NCBI RefSeq assembly: GCF_013141725.1
Contig: NZ_WHNZ01000052.1
Span: 1 to 64,000, forward strand
Length of the DNA: 64,000 bases
Direction: 5' to 3'
Source of the DNA: Paenibacillus planticolens
GTDB taxonomy: Bacteria > Bacillota > Bacilli > Paenibacillales > NBRC-103111
Shown here: in pieces, positions 27,910 through 36,501 of the stretch
Numbering within the stretch: the stretch's first letter is position 1
Layout: every line of letters starts with the position of its first letter
Translations under genes and position numbers: made by a program
Notes under the pieces: generated by a model
Database searches by the model: none
Told to the model about the DNA's origin: nothing
Seen by the model: the letters and a program-made list of their open reading frames with translations, nothing else

Positions 27910-29474
27910 CAAGACAGGATGGGTTAATGGACCTGGATGAACTTCTATTTGCCGAAGAAGAAGAGGAGAACGTTTCCTCGGATGACGCGGTACTGGAACA
28001 AGATCCCTGGATCGTCTTAATTGTCGATGATGAAAAACAAGTTCATCAAGTGACAAAGATGGTTCTGCAAGATTTCGAATTTGACGGCAGAAAGCTGGAG
28101 CTTCACAGTGCATACTCAGCTGCAGAAGCTAAGCAAGTTTTACAGCAGCAGCCCAATGCGGCATTAGTATTGCTTGATGTGGTTATGGAGCAGGAAGACG
28201 CTGGGCTTCAAATTGTAAAATATATACGCGAGGAAATGAAAAATACGGCGATTCGTATTATTTTACGTACGGGACAGCCTGGGCAAGCCCCTGAACGCAC
28301 GGTCATTATGGAATACGACATTAATGATTATAAGGAAAAAACCGAGCTGACGACTCAAAAGCTGTTCACGACCGTCGTTACCGCGTTGCGCTCTTACCGG
28401 GATTTGAAAACGATTGAGAAAAGCAGATCAGGCCTGGAGGAAATCATTAAGTCTTCTGCCACGTTGTTCGAGCTTCAATCCATGAAGAAGTTTGCTTCAG
28501 GGGTCTTGACACAGATGACTTCCATTGTGAATTTACATAAAAATGCCCTGCACTGCTCCTTTGCCGTAACTAAGGGAGTCGAGGACATTTATATTTTGGC
28601 GGCCAGCGGCGATTATGCGTCCAATCAGGATGAAAGAGCGCGTGATGTCGTTCCTGCGCACGTTCTCGAGGAGATTGAACAAGCTTTTCAAACCAAAAAA
28701 AGCTGTTTCGCTCCAGACCGTTTTGTGATTTATTTTCAAAGCAAAATGGGGATGGAAAACGTCATTTATATGAACGGGTTTAAAGAGCTTAGCGAGTGGG
28801 AGCGTTATTTAATTGATATTTACTGTACGAACGTTTCCGTCGCTTTTGAGAATATATATTTGAACGAGGAATTGGAAAGCACGCAGCAGGAAATTATTTA
28901 TACCATGGGTGAGATTACGGAAACAAGATCCCGGGAAACGGGACATCATGTGAAGCGAGTGGCTGAATATTCGCGCTTATTGGCGCTGAAATACGGACTG
29001 TCCGAGCAAGAAGCGGAAATCATTCGTTTGGCTTCACCAATGCATGATGTGGGGAAAGTCGGAATTCCGGATGCGATCCTGAATAAGCCCGGCGCACTGA
29101 CCATAGAAGAATTCGAAATCATGAAAACCCACTCGAATCTGGGGTATGAAATGCTGAAGCATTCGAATAAGCAAGTTTTGAATGCCGCGGCCATCATTGC
29201 CCAGCAGCACCACGAGCGGTTCGACGGCACAGGATATCCGCAAGGACTTAGCGGTGAATCTATTCATCTCTATGGCCGCATCACAGCGGTGGCGGATGTG
29301 TTTGACGCGCTCTGCAGCGATCGCGTCTACAAGAAGGCTTGGGAGTTGGATCGCGTGCTGGATTTATTGAAAACAGAACGCGGCCGTCATTTCGATCCTG
29401 TCGTCGTGGATCTTTTCTTGGATCACCTGGACGAGTTCCTGGCGATCAAAGAGCACTATAAGGAACAACGTTAA
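27906..29474 (+). CDS. Response regulator: REC-DUF3369-HD-GYP
   Basis: 522 residues: an acidic N-terminus (LLFAEEEEEN), REC domain (about 35-160) with phospho-acceptor Asp about 91 (LLDVVME), a DUF3369 GAF-like region (about 165-325), then an HD-GYP domain with HDVGK (His 380, Asp 381) and the RFDGTGYP motif near 443. HD-GYP domains hydrolyse cyclic di-GMP and all the listed motifs are intact. Output is therefore expected to be lowered c-di-GMP on phosphorylation, with no DNA-binding domain. Overlaps the kinase gene by four bases. GYP and HD catalytic residues are seen; activity is inferred. Confidence 0.93.
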   Translation: MTRQDGLMDLDELLFAEEEEENVSSDDAVLEQDPWIVLIVDDEKQVHQVTKMVLQDFEFDGRKLELHSAYSAAEAKQVLQQQPNAALVLLDVVMEQEDAGLQIVKYIREEMKNTAIRIILRTGQPGQAPERTVIMEYDINDYKEKTELTTQKLFTTVVTALRSYRDLKTIEKSRSGLEEIIKSSATLFELQSMKKFASGVLTQMTSIVNLHKNALHCSFAVTKGVEDIYILAASGDYASNQDERARDVVPAHVLEEIEQAFQTKKSCFAPDRFVIYFQSKMGMENVIYMNGFKELSEWERYLIDIYCTNVSVAFENIYLNEELESTQQEIIYTMGEITETRSRETGHHVKRVAEYSRLLALKYGLSEQEAEIIRLASPMHDVGKVGIPDAILNKPGALTIEEFEIMKTHSNLGYEMLKHSNKQVLNAAAIIAQQHHERFDGTGYPQGLSGESIHLYGRITAVADVFDALCSDRVYKKAWELDRVLDLLKTERGRHFDPVVVDLFLDHLDEFLAIKEHYKEQR

Positions 29475-29672
29475 CGCCATTAAGGATTGATCATGCTAAC
29501 CGAAACGGTTCTTATTAGACTGCGAGCAGCTTTGCAGTCCAGTAATACCCTGTAGTTCCGCAAGGGGCCCCGCATTTAGGTCCATTTTGCCTGAAAAGAA
29601 AGAGACTATTCTCAAGTAGATGATGAATCTATTCGAGGATGGTCTCTTCTTTCATTCCTCACTGAAAGAGGG

Positions 29673-29854
29673 TGGAGAACTACAGGGCGCTATTTTGCTA
29701 GAAACAACCCTTTAGGCAATGGGAAGGGAACTAGGGTCCGCTATTCCATCATTCGGAGCAGATGGCTAGATCATTGAGGTGAAATAAGACCCTGTAGTTC
29801 CCCTCGAACGCCGAAATTCAGCTTTTTGCTGAAATAAGGGAATAGAGTTCCCTC
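29673..29854 (-). repeat. Intergenic repeat module, copy 2
   Basis: Contains GAGAACTACAGGGCGCTATT, GGGAACTAGGGTCCGCTATTCC, AATAAGACCCTGTAGTTCCCC and AGAGTTCCCTC, the reverse complement of copy 1 (13874-14058) in matching block order. An extra half unit (ACCCTGTAGTTCC) lies at about 29546. Each block pairs an AGTTCCC-type end with a GCTATTT-type end. Confidence 0.75.
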
Positions 29855-29925
29855 AAACAGGCAGATATCAAGTTGAGCTGGTACCAAGTATGCGAAGGAG
29901 AAATGCATCCGGAGAATTACAGGAG

Positions 29926-30403
29926 TGTTGCACAAAATGCAGCATAGTGCGCATACTGAAGCCCACGAGCTTTAGCATGCTTACAACCGCACCCTCACCT
30001 CGCCCTCGGTACTTATCCTGTACTTCTTCGATCCCATCTTCACTTCGGATAGTATTGCAATATTGCCCTTTGAATAACATAGCTACATTGCACTTTGTAC
30101 AACCAGTTCAGCCTATTTTCGCTTTTCCGGCAGCTATATTGCACTTAATACAACCATTTACCCTCAAACGTTAGTTTTCAGCGCAAATCTAGCGAAATCA
30201 TTGTACTTTGTACAACGAGAGTGAGCTCTAGCCGCAAAATACCCACACCATGTTGCACAAAGTGCAGCATAGTGCGCGTACTGAAGTGCACGAGCTTCTT
30301 CCTGCTTACAACCGTACCTTCACCTTACCTTTGGTGCTTATCCTGTGCTTCTTTCTTGATCCCTTCTTCAGCCGACTAACATAGCTACATTGCACTTTGT
30401 ACA
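29926..30403. repeat. TTGCACAAAGTGCA/TTGTACAAAGTGCAAT repeat cluster
   Basis: Two long direct copies, 29926-30102 and 30251-30403, share TGTTGCACAAARTGCAGCAT, CGAGCTT...GCTTACAACCG and end in TAGCTACATTGCACTTTGTACA. Copy 1 has an extra internal stretch of about 30 bases. Two shorter units (about 30133 and 30200) carry only the ATTGYACTT.RTACAAC end. Start and end motifs are inverted versions of each other, so each copy has inverted ends like a MITE. Confidence 0.75.
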
Positions 30404-30467
30404 GGTTACTATCACGATTTGGTTTGTGTGAACTTGTGATTTTATGAACTATGAAATTGATTTATAT

Positions 30468-30526
30468 GTACAGGTAAATTCACTAGAAATGGCCAAAATG
30501 GCGCAATTCGCTGAAATTACCTGTAC
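30468..30526. repeat. 59-bp imperfect inverted repeat
   Basis: GTACAGGTAAATTCA at the left pairs with TGAAATTACCTGTAC at the right, with further inner pairing (GAA/TTC, GGCC/GGC). It is not followed by a T-run, so a terminator is unlikely. Ends on GTAC like the neighbouring repeat family. Confidence 0.65.
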
Positions 30527-30651
30527 GTTTTACATCAAAGTCAGCGAAATAGCACTAAATCATTCTTTGGTTTTGGGATAAGGGGGGAATCCGAAACAGC
30601 AGCAACAGCTGCGGCAGGAGCATCATAAAGGAGTGGACTTCGGAGGTGAGC

Positions 30652-30873
30652 ATGCTTAAGGATACGTTACCTTTGAAAGTGGGGTTCATAATAACTTGTT
30701 CCTGTGACGAAAAGCTTTGGAAGGCTGTTTGCTCAGCTGGTCGAGCAGATGTAATAGTGTTAGCGGCAGTTTTTGTACTTGCTAACGGAAGGGGAGGTCC
30801 TTATTCAATGGAAAAGAACCCCTTTGAACATGTAACAGACACCAACGATGTTACTTGCTCACTTGGGAACTGA
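30652..30873 (+). CDS. Doubtful small protein, 73 aa
   Basis: The ATG at 30652 has CGGAGG at good distance, and the frame encodes MLKDTLPLKVGFIITCSCDEK followed by a hydrophobic stretch (DVIVLAAVFVLANG). It lies wholly within a repeat-rich interval, has no terminator or recognisable domain, and contains a second good ribosome site (GGGGAGG) before an internal ATG at 30810. Possibly a gene remnant or chance frame. Confidence 0.25.
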   Translation: MLKDTLPLKVGFIITCSCDEKLWKAVCSAGRADVIVLAAVFVLANGRGGPYSMEKNPFEHVTDTNDVTCSLGN

Positions 30874-31109
30874 TTTCTCCCCGGAATTAGCAAATAGGGA
30901 CTCTGTTGTCCGTCTACAGAGAGATGCGACGCTTTTCGTGAATATAACGGCCGCTGTGTCCGAAGCGTGATGAGACCTAGGACTCTTCATTGCGGTGTTT
31001 GTAAGATTTATCGAAATTTTGTGGACACGGGTAAAAATGATGTATAAATGAAAATATTTTTCCCTATTGCAACATTTGCGAAATTGGTTAATAATGTACA
31101 TGAGATAAA

Positions 31110-31125
31110 GTTTCCTTAGGTAAAC
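31110..31125. promoter_or_regulatory. MntR/DtxR-type operator of mntABCD
   Basis: GTTTCCTTAGGTAAAC is a near-perfect dyad resembling the Bacillus MntR box (TTTGCCTTAAGGAAA). It lies 69 bases before the mntA start, just downstream of possible TTGGTT/TAAAGT promoter boxes, the position expected for repression by MntR with manganese. Confidence 0.75.
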
Positions 31126-31178
31126 AAATGTGGGCTTGACCAAATTAAAGGACGAACCAATCGGGGAGGTACCTGCGA

Positions 31179-32135
31179 ATGAACGAAGTGAAGACAAGAG
31201 GGGTTTGGAAGAAGGGGGCTGCGGTTGCCCTGCTAGGCATGATGCTGACTGTATCGGCCTGCGGGAAAGATGCGAACATACCGGCATCCGGGACGGGGAA
31301 GGAGATTAAAGTAACTACGACGATCGGCATGATAACGGATATCGCCCAGAATGTGGGTTCCACCCATGTCAAAGTAACAGGGCTTATGAACGCGGGAGTT
31401 GACCCGCATTTGTACAAAGCCTCACAGGGAGATATGAAGAAGCTGGACGATGCACAAATCATTTTCTACAATGGCCTGCACCTTGAAGGCAAAATGGTTG
31501 AGATCTTGGAGAAAATGGGGAAGGAAAAGCCGACGGTTGCCGTGTCAGACAAAATCGATCGAAAAACGTTGCGTTCCGGTGCAGAGATGGCAACGGAATA
31601 CGATCCGCACATTTGGTTTAACGTGAAGCACTGGATGAAGGCGACGGAGCAAGTCCGCGACTCTTTAAGTGAGTTGGACCCGGCACATAAGGAAGACTAC
31701 AGCAAGAACGCAGCAGCCTATTTAGTCAAGCTTGAAGAATTAGACCGTTACGCGCGCGAGCAAATTGGGCTAATTCCAGAGTCAACCCGTGTTCTTGTCA
31801 CGGCGCACGACGCATTCGGGTACTTCGGGGATGCCTATCACATTCAAGTGAAGGGACTTCAGGGCATCAGCACCGCGTCGGAATACGGCTCCAAGGACGT
31901 TAGCCAGCTTCGTGATTTCTTAGTTGAGAAGAAGATTAAAGCCGTATTCGTAGAGTCAAGTGTTCCCAAAAAGTCCATAGAAGCGGTTATCCAAGGAGCG
32001 AAGGAGAAAGGACATGAGATACAGATCGGCGGCGAATTATTCTCAGATGCGATGGGCGCAGCAGGAACGCCGGAAGGAACGTACGTGGGGATGGTTCGTC
32101 ACAACGTGGATACGATTGTGAAGGCCTTGAAATAA
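31179..32135 (+). CDS. mntA: Manganese ABC transporter substrate-binding lipoprotein
   Basis: 318-residue cluster A-I metal-binding protein. Signal peptide with lipobox-like VSACG, then the ligand segments DPHLYKAS (His), DPHIWFNV (His), VFVESSVP (Glu) and LFSDAMG (Asp). His-His-Glu-Asp ligands and the absence of a His-rich loop fit manganese rather than zinc. GGGGAGG precedes the ATG. First gene of a four-gene operon behind an MntR-like box. Confidence 0.92.
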   Translation: MNEVKTRGVWKKGAAVALLGMMLTVSACGKDANIPASGTGKEIKVTTTIGMITDIAQNVGSTHVKVTGLMNAGVDPHLYKASQGDMKKLDDAQIIFYNGLHLEGKMVEILEKMGKEKPTVAVSDKIDRKTLRSGAEMATEYDPHIWFNVKHWMKATEQVRDSLSELDPAHKEDYSKNAAAYLVKLEELDRYAREQIGLIPESTRVLVTAHDAFGYFGDAYHIQVKGLQGISTASEYGSKDVSQLRDFLVEKKIKAVFVESSVPKKSIEAVIQGAKEKGHEIQIGGELFSDAMGAAGTPEGTYVGMVRHNVDTIVKALK

Positions 32136-32177
32136 AGATCGATGAGCTATAACAAGACTCATTAAGGGGGAAATGAC

Positions 32178-32939
32178 ATGAAGCATGCAGATGCGCCGCT
32201 TTCCATTCAAAATATGTCGGTGGCTTATCATAAGAAACCTGTTCTGGAGCAAGTATCCCTAACGGTACCGGAAGGCAAGCTGATTGGGATTGTAGGGCCA
32301 AACGGAGCAGGCAAATCGACATTAATTAAAGCCGCACTCGGTTTAATCCCGAGCTTATCCGGAGAAGTAAAGATTTATGGCAAGCCTTATAAAGAACAGC
32401 GCAAGCTTGTCGGTTATGTTCCCCAGAGAGAATCCGTCGATTGGGATTTTCCGACGAATGCGCTGGATGTTGTCACCATGGGGCGATACGGGCATTTGGG
32501 CTGGTTTCGCCGACCTGGCAGTAAAGAAAAACAGATAGCGATGTCATGCTTAGAAAAAGTGGGGATGGCTGAGTTCGCAGACCGGCAAATCAGCCAGTTG
32601 TCCGGCGGACAGCAGCAACGCATTTTTTTAGCTAGAGCGCTTGCACAGGATGCCAGCTTATATTTTATGGATGAACCGTTCGTTGGCGTAGATGCTGCGA
32701 CAGAGAAAGCGATCATCACGTTGCTAAGTGAGCTTAAGAAGCAAGGGAAGACAGTCCTGGTGGTCCACCATGATTTATCTACCGTTCAAGAATATTTTGA
32801 TTGGGTCATCCTGCTCAATGTAGGGATTGTGGATATTGGACCCACGAATGAAGTGTTTACCAAGGAAAAATTACAGCAAACGTATGGCGGAAAACTGGCG
32901 ATCTGGGATCAGGAAGATTCCCATACGTTAATAGGATGA
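32178..32939 (+). CDS. mntB: Manganese ABC transporter ATPase
   Basis: 253-residue ABC ATPase that powers import. Walker A GPNGAGKST near residue 40, Q-loop region YVPQRESVDWDFP typical of metal-family ATPases, signature LSGGQQQR, Walker B LYFMDEP and the switch His in VVHHD. Lies 42 bases after mntA with AAGGGGG before the ATG. Confidence 0.93.
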   Translation: MKHADAPLSIQNMSVAYHKKPVLEQVSLTVPEGKLIGIVGPNGAGKSTLIKAALGLIPSLSGEVKIYGKPYKEQRKLVGYVPQRESVDWDFPTNALDVVTMGRYGHLGWFRRPGSKEKQIAMSCLEKVGMAEFADRQISQLSGGQQQRIFLARALAQDASLYFMDEPFVGVDAATEKAIITLLSELKKQGKTVLVVHHDLSTVQEYFDWVILLNVGIVDIGPTNEVFTKEKLQQTYGGKLAIWDQEDSHTLIG

Positions 32940-32949
32940 GGTGATCACC

Positions 32950-33897
32950 ATGCTGGACTCACTGCTTCACTTATGGTTGGATCCGAATGCACGCTGGATA
33001 TTGCTTGGATGCTCGTTGCTGGGTTTGAGCAGCGGAGTACTAGGAAGCTTTGCCTATTTGCGCAAGCAATCGTTGATGGGGGATGCCTTATCGCATGCAG
33101 CGCTTCCTGGAGTGTGCATAGCCTTTATGATCACAGGCTCCAAATCGATTCTGTTTTTCCTGATTGGCGCGGCAGCCGCAGGTTTGTTAGCTACATTAAG
33201 CATCGGCTGGATTACGAGGTATTCCAAAATCAAGCAGGATTCGGCTCTTGGCATTGTTTTGTCCGTTTTTTTCGGCGTAGGCATTGTCTTGTTAACCCAA
33301 ATCCAACACAGCTCCAGCGGCAATCAAAGCGGGCTTGATAAATTTCTGTTCGGGCAAGCGGCCTCTATGGTACATTCGGACGTCGTTACAATGGCTATCA
33401 TTTCGTTTGTATTGGTCGGTGTGTGCACGTTGTTTTTTAAAGAATTTAAGCTGCTCAGCTTTGATCCCGGGTACGCCAGAGGACTAGGCTTCCCGGTGCC
33501 GATCTTAGACCATTTCATGATGTTTCTCATCGTTGTTGCCGTCGTGGTCGGCATTCAAGCCGTAGGTGTCGTGTTGATGGCAGCTTTGCTGATAACGCCG
33601 GCTGTCGCCGCCAGATACTGGACGGAAAAGCTCGGATGGATGGTCATATTATCAGGTGTTTTCGGAGCATTCAGCGGCTTTGCCGGAACCTATTTAAGCA
33701 CGTTGGGCAGTAATTTGCCGACGGGACCTTTAAGCGTATTGGCAGCTACCGGATTGTTCGGATTCTCGCTCTTATTTGCCCCTAAACGCGGCCTGTTCAT
33801 GAAATGGTTCCGTCGAACATCGATGAAACAGCAGGTACTTAAGGATTCACAGTCACAGTCGTACATGAAAGCCAAAGGGGTGAGCCAAGTTGAATGA
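32950..33897 (+). CDS. mntC: Manganese ABC transporter permease 1
   Basis: 315-residue ABC-3 family permease with about eight or nine membrane segments and the family pattern YLRKQSLMGDALSHAALPG near residue 40. ATG 32950 follows GAGGTGATC; a GTG at 32941 overlaps that site. The C-terminal tail is hydrophilic and short compared with Bacillus MntC. Starts ten bases after mntB. Confidence 0.9.
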   Translation: MLDSLLHLWLDPNARWILLGCSLLGLSSGVLGSFAYLRKQSLMGDALSHAALPGVCIAFMITGSKSILFFLIGAAAAGLLATLSIGWITRYSKIKQDSALGIVLSVFFGVGIVLLTQIQHSSSGNQSGLDKFLFGQAASMVHSDVVTMAIISFVLVGVCTLFFKEFKLLSFDPGYARGLGFPVPILDHFMMFLIVVAVVVGIQAVGVVLMAALLITPAVAARYWTEKLGWMVILSGVFGAFSGFAGTYLSTLGSNLPTGPLSVLAATGLFGFSLLFAPKRGLFMKWFRRTSMKQQVLKDSQSQSYMKAKGVSQVE

Positions 33898-34783
33898 TCT
33901 GTGGATTATCTTAACGGCGGCTCTGGTTGCTGCGGCTTGTTCGCTCGTCGGCTGCTTCCTTGTACTGCGCAAAATGGCCATGATCGGCGACGCCATCAGC
34001 CACTCCGTGCTTCCCGGAATCGTGATTGCTTTTTTAATAAGCGGGTCCAGAGGTTCGATTATTATACTGATTGGCGCGGCAGTTATCGGTCTGGTCACCG
34101 TGTTCTTGATTCAATTGTTCCAACAGAGCGGATTGCAATCCGATGCCTCCATCGGTGTGGTCTTCACGGCCATGTTCTCCATCGGTGTCGTTCTGATCAG
34201 TTTATACACAAGGCAAATTGATCTGGATTTGGATTGTGTGCTCTATGGGGAGATCGCCTATGTGCCTTGGAATACCATAGAAATCGGCGGAGTAAGCATA
34301 GGACCTAAAGCGGTTTGGGCGGTTGGATTTGCTCTTTTTCTCAGCGTTCTTGTTATCGGTATTTTCTATAAACAATTTAAATTGTGCTCGTTCGATCCGG
34401 CACTTGCAGCCGCAGTGGGCATACCGGTTATATTGTTCCACTATCTCTTAATGGGATTAGTCTCGATTACGACGGTTGCTTCCTTTGAAAGTGTTGGGGC
34501 TATCCTGGTAGTGGGCATGTTAATTGTACCGGCAGCAACGGCGTATCTGTTGACGGAGAGACTAAATGTCATGATCATACTTAGTGTGATGGTGGGAATT
34601 ATCAGTGCTGTGACTGGTTATTACGCTGCCTATTTGCTGGATGCTTCGATAGCCGGTTGTATGATAAGCGCTGCCGGTTCCATGTTTGTCCTAGCTTTCC
34701 TTTTATCCCCAACAAATGGATTCATCATTCGGAAAATTCGTCAAAAACGCGGTTTATCTGTGGTTAATCCCGAATCCGTATAA
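33890..34783 (+). CDS. mntD: Manganese ABC transporter permease 2
   Basis: 297 residues, ABC-3 family, homologous to the preceding permease (LRKMAMIGDAISHSVLPGIV). Uses a TTG start eight bases inside mntC, with AAGGGGTGAG upstream; the nearby ATG at 33894 is out of frame. Two non-identical permeases imply a heterodimeric channel, as in Bacillus MntABCD. A terminator follows. Confidence 0.9.
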   Translation: MNDLWIILTAALVAAACSLVGCFLVLRKMAMIGDAISHSVLPGIVIAFLISGSRGSIIILIGAAVIGLVTVFLIQLFQQSGLQSDASIGVVFTAMFSIGVVLISLYTRQIDLDLDCVLYGEIAYVPWNTIEIGGVSIGPKAVWAVGFALFLSVLVIGIFYKQFKLCSFDPALAAAVGIPVILFHYLLMGLVSITTVASFESVGAILVVGMLIVPAATAYLLTERLNVMIILSVMVGIISAVTGYYAAYLLDASIAGCMISAAGSMFVLAFLLSPTNGFIIRKIRQKRGLSVVNPESV

Positions 34784-34800
34784 AAAAATGCCTTGAACCT

Positions 34801-34842
34801 GCTTCTTTGTCTCTTTTTCGGAGATGGAGAAGCATTTCTTTT
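34801..34842 (+). terminator. Terminator of mntABCD
   Basis: GCTTCT..TCTC pairs with GGAGA..AGAAGC around TTTTTC, followed by ATTTCTTTT. Confidence 0.65.
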
Positions 34843-34901
34843 AATTGACATTTCCTGTATGCTAGTAGGGGGCTAGAGACAGACTGAAAGAAGGTGTCAC
34901 C

Positions 34902-35753
34902 ATGGAAGGAATTGGACTCGTACTGGAAGGCGGAGGTATGCGAGGCGTATACACCGCGGGAGTCTTGGAATACTTTATGGAGCAAGAGTGGTATTTTCCG
35001 TATGTTGTCGGTGTTTCGGCAGGGGCTTGCAATGCGGTGTCTTATATTTCGAAACAACCCGGACGGAATAAAAAAGTGACGATTGACTATATTGGCGATC
35101 ACCGATATTTAAGCTACCGTAATTTGCTGCGCCATAAAAGCATTTTCGGTATGGATTTTATTTTTAATGAGCTGCCTAATCGTTTGGTGCCGTTTGATTA
35201 CGATGCTTTTTATAGCTCGCCGCAGCAGTTCGCCATTGGGACTACGGATGCGCATACGGGTGAACCAGTTTATTACACGAAGCATCAGCTTGATCAGCAA
35301 ACGATGCCGATCGTTCAAGCATCAAGCTCACTGCCATTTGTAGCCAAACCGATTCACTACGAAGGACGCACGCTGTTTGACGGCGGTTTGGTAGATCCAA
35401 TTCCCGTGAAGAAATCGGTCGCTGACGGGAACAGAAAGCACGTAATTGTACTAACCAAAGAGATGGGTTATCGCAAGACCCCGTTTAAACAGCGCTGGTT
35501 AGCCAAAAGCTTTTACCCTCAGTATGACGGCCTTGTGGATGTGCTCGTCAATCGGAGTGAAATCTATAACGGTACGCTTGAGCTTGTTAGACAAATGGAA
35601 GCCGATGGCAGCGCGATGGTCATTCGTCCTTCATCCAAAGTGCTCGTGGGCCGGATGGAGAAAAATCCGAAAAAGCTGGAAGCGCTGCATGAGCTTGGCT
35701 ATGAGGATGCGAAGCGAATGGGATCGCAAATAAAAGAATGGCTTTATAATTAA
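34902..35753 (+). CDS. Patatin-like phospholipase (YjjU type)
   Basis: 283-residue Ser-Asp dyad hydrolase. Oxyanion loop EGGGMRG at residues 9-15, nucleophile elbow GVSAG (Ser about 46) and DGGLVDPIP with the catalytic Asp. No signal peptide, so it probably acts on cytoplasmic membrane lipids. The RLV.FDYDAFY segment and length match the bacterial YjjU/RssA-like group. TTGACA (about 34854) precedes it. Confidence 0.9.
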   Translation: MEGIGLVLEGGGMRGVYTAGVLEYFMEQEWYFPYVVGVSAGACNAVSYISKQPGRNKKVTIDYIGDHRYLSYRNLLRHKSIFGMDFIFNELPNRLVPFDYDAFYSSPQQFAIGTTDAHTGEPVYYTKHQLDQQTMPIVQASSSLPFVAKPIHYEGRTLFDGGLVDPIPVKKSVADGNRKHVIVLTKEMGYRKTPFKQRWLAKSFYPQYDGLVDVLVNRSEIYNGTLELVRQMEADGSAMVIRPSSKVLVGRMEKNPKKLEALHELGYEDAKRMGSQIKEWLYN

Positions 35754-35776
35754 CTAAAGGATAAGGAGCTTTTCAC

Positions 35777-36187
35777 GTGAGTGCGATGAGCCAAAAGATT
35801 ACGACATTCCTGATGTTTGAAGGTCAGGCTGAGGAAGCCATGAATTTTTACACGTCCCTATTCGATCAGTCAGAAATCGTGGAGATCAAGCGATATGGCG
35901 CAGGCGAAGCCGGTGTGGAAGGAAGTGTGGTGCGCGCGACATTTTCGCTGCATGGACAAGTCTTCATGTGTATCGATAGTTTTGTAAAGCATGATTTTTC
36001 GTTTACTCCTGCTATTTCACTCTATGTTAACTGTGATTCCGATGAGGAGATTGAACGTGTATATGCTGCGTTGTCGCAAGACGGCAAGGTGTACATGCCG
36101 CTTGGTTCCTATCCGTTCAGTGAGAAATTCGGTTGGGTCGGAGACCGGTTCGGTGTGACATGGCAATTAAATTTGGCGAAAAAGTAA
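35777..36187 (+). CDS. VOC family protein, PhnB-like
   Basis: 136 residues with the 3-dimethylubiquinone-9 methyltransferase/PhnB signature: TTFLMFEGQAEEAMNFYTSLF at the N-terminus and FGWVGDRFGVTWQL at the end. These are small vicinal-oxygen-chelate folds, often of unknown substrate. GTG 35777 has AAGGAG eight bases upstream. Immediately downstream of the patatin gene (23 bases) and probably co-transcribed. Confidence 0.88.
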   Translation: MSAMSQKITTFLMFEGQAEEAMNFYTSLFDQSEIVEIKRYGAGEAGVEGSVVRATFSLHGQVFMCIDSFVKHDFSFTPAISLYVNCDSDEEIERVYAALSQDGKVYMPLGSYPFSEKFGWVGDRFGVTWQLNLAKK

Positions 36188-36238
36188 ACGAATGCGACCC
36201 CGTCAACCATTTTTGCTAATAGGAATGGCGGCTTTTGT

Positions 36239-36267
36239 TTGCATTCATAGCGAACATGCGGTATGGT
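36239..36267 (+). promoter_or_regulatory. Promoter of the TPP-riboswitch operon
   Basis: TTGCAT (36239-36244), a 17-base spacer and TATGGT (36262-36267), about 18 bases before the riboswitch aptamer. Confidence 0.55.
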
Positions 36268-36284
36268 AGTATCAAACCAATAAG

Positions 36285-36378
36285 AACCCACGGGAGCTTG
36301 AGGAGTCAGGCTGAGATTGTGACCGAAATTGTCACTAACCGTTAATCTGATCTGGGTAATGCCAGCGTAGAGAATCCA
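36285..36378 (+). promoter_or_regulatory. TPP riboswitch (THI element)
   Basis: Contains the conserved aptamer blocks in order: GGGAGCTT, AGGCTGAGA, ACC, CTGATCTGGGTAAT.CCAGCGTAGAGAA. The CTGAGA pyrimidine-sensing loop and the GGGTAAT pyrophosphate-sensing block are intact; the element folds into the known three-way junction. It precedes a transcription terminator and an uptake operon for a thiamine precursor, so TPP is expected to switch the operon off. Confidence 0.93.
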
Positions 36379-36438
36379 CACAAAATGCACGTCCATTCCT
36401 TATCTTTTGAATGGGTTTATCATTTTTCTACCTATGGC

Positions 36439-36462
36439 GCTCCCGGATATCGGGGGCTTTTT
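36439..36462 (+). terminator. Riboswitch-controlled terminator
   Basis: GCTCCCG and CGGGGGC pair around GATAT and are followed by five T residues, 40 bases before the first gene. This is the likely expression platform of the TPP riboswitch. Confidence 0.8.
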
Positions 36463-36501
36463 CTTGTGGTTACATAGCATAAAGGGAGAGGGAAACAAGA
36501 A

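Larger units (their letters stand above)
29475..31178. other. 1.7-kb repeat-rich intergenic region
   Basis: No confident gene. From left to right: a hairpin GAAAGAGAC...GTCTCTTCTTTC (29594-29653) that may end the HD-GYP operon, repeat module copy 2 (29673-29854), a second repeat family (29926-30403), an inverted repeat (30468-30526), a doubtful small frame (30652-30873), a further GC-rich repeat-like block (about 30875-30975) and the mntABCD promoter region. Open frames here run through repeats in several directions, as expected for non-coding DNA. Confidence 0.6.

Noticed and set aside
29868-30174. Frames on both strands inside the repeat cluster
   Set aside because: They run through repeated intergenic motifs and lack ribosome sites.
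36239-36290. tRNA-like or T-box element in the same leader
   Set aside because: No T-box sequence or acceptor-like stem; TPP features account for the leader.
36285-36378. Cobalamin or other riboswitch instead of TPP
   Set aside because: The CTGAGA, ACC and CTGATCTGGGTAAT blocks are specific to the THI element.
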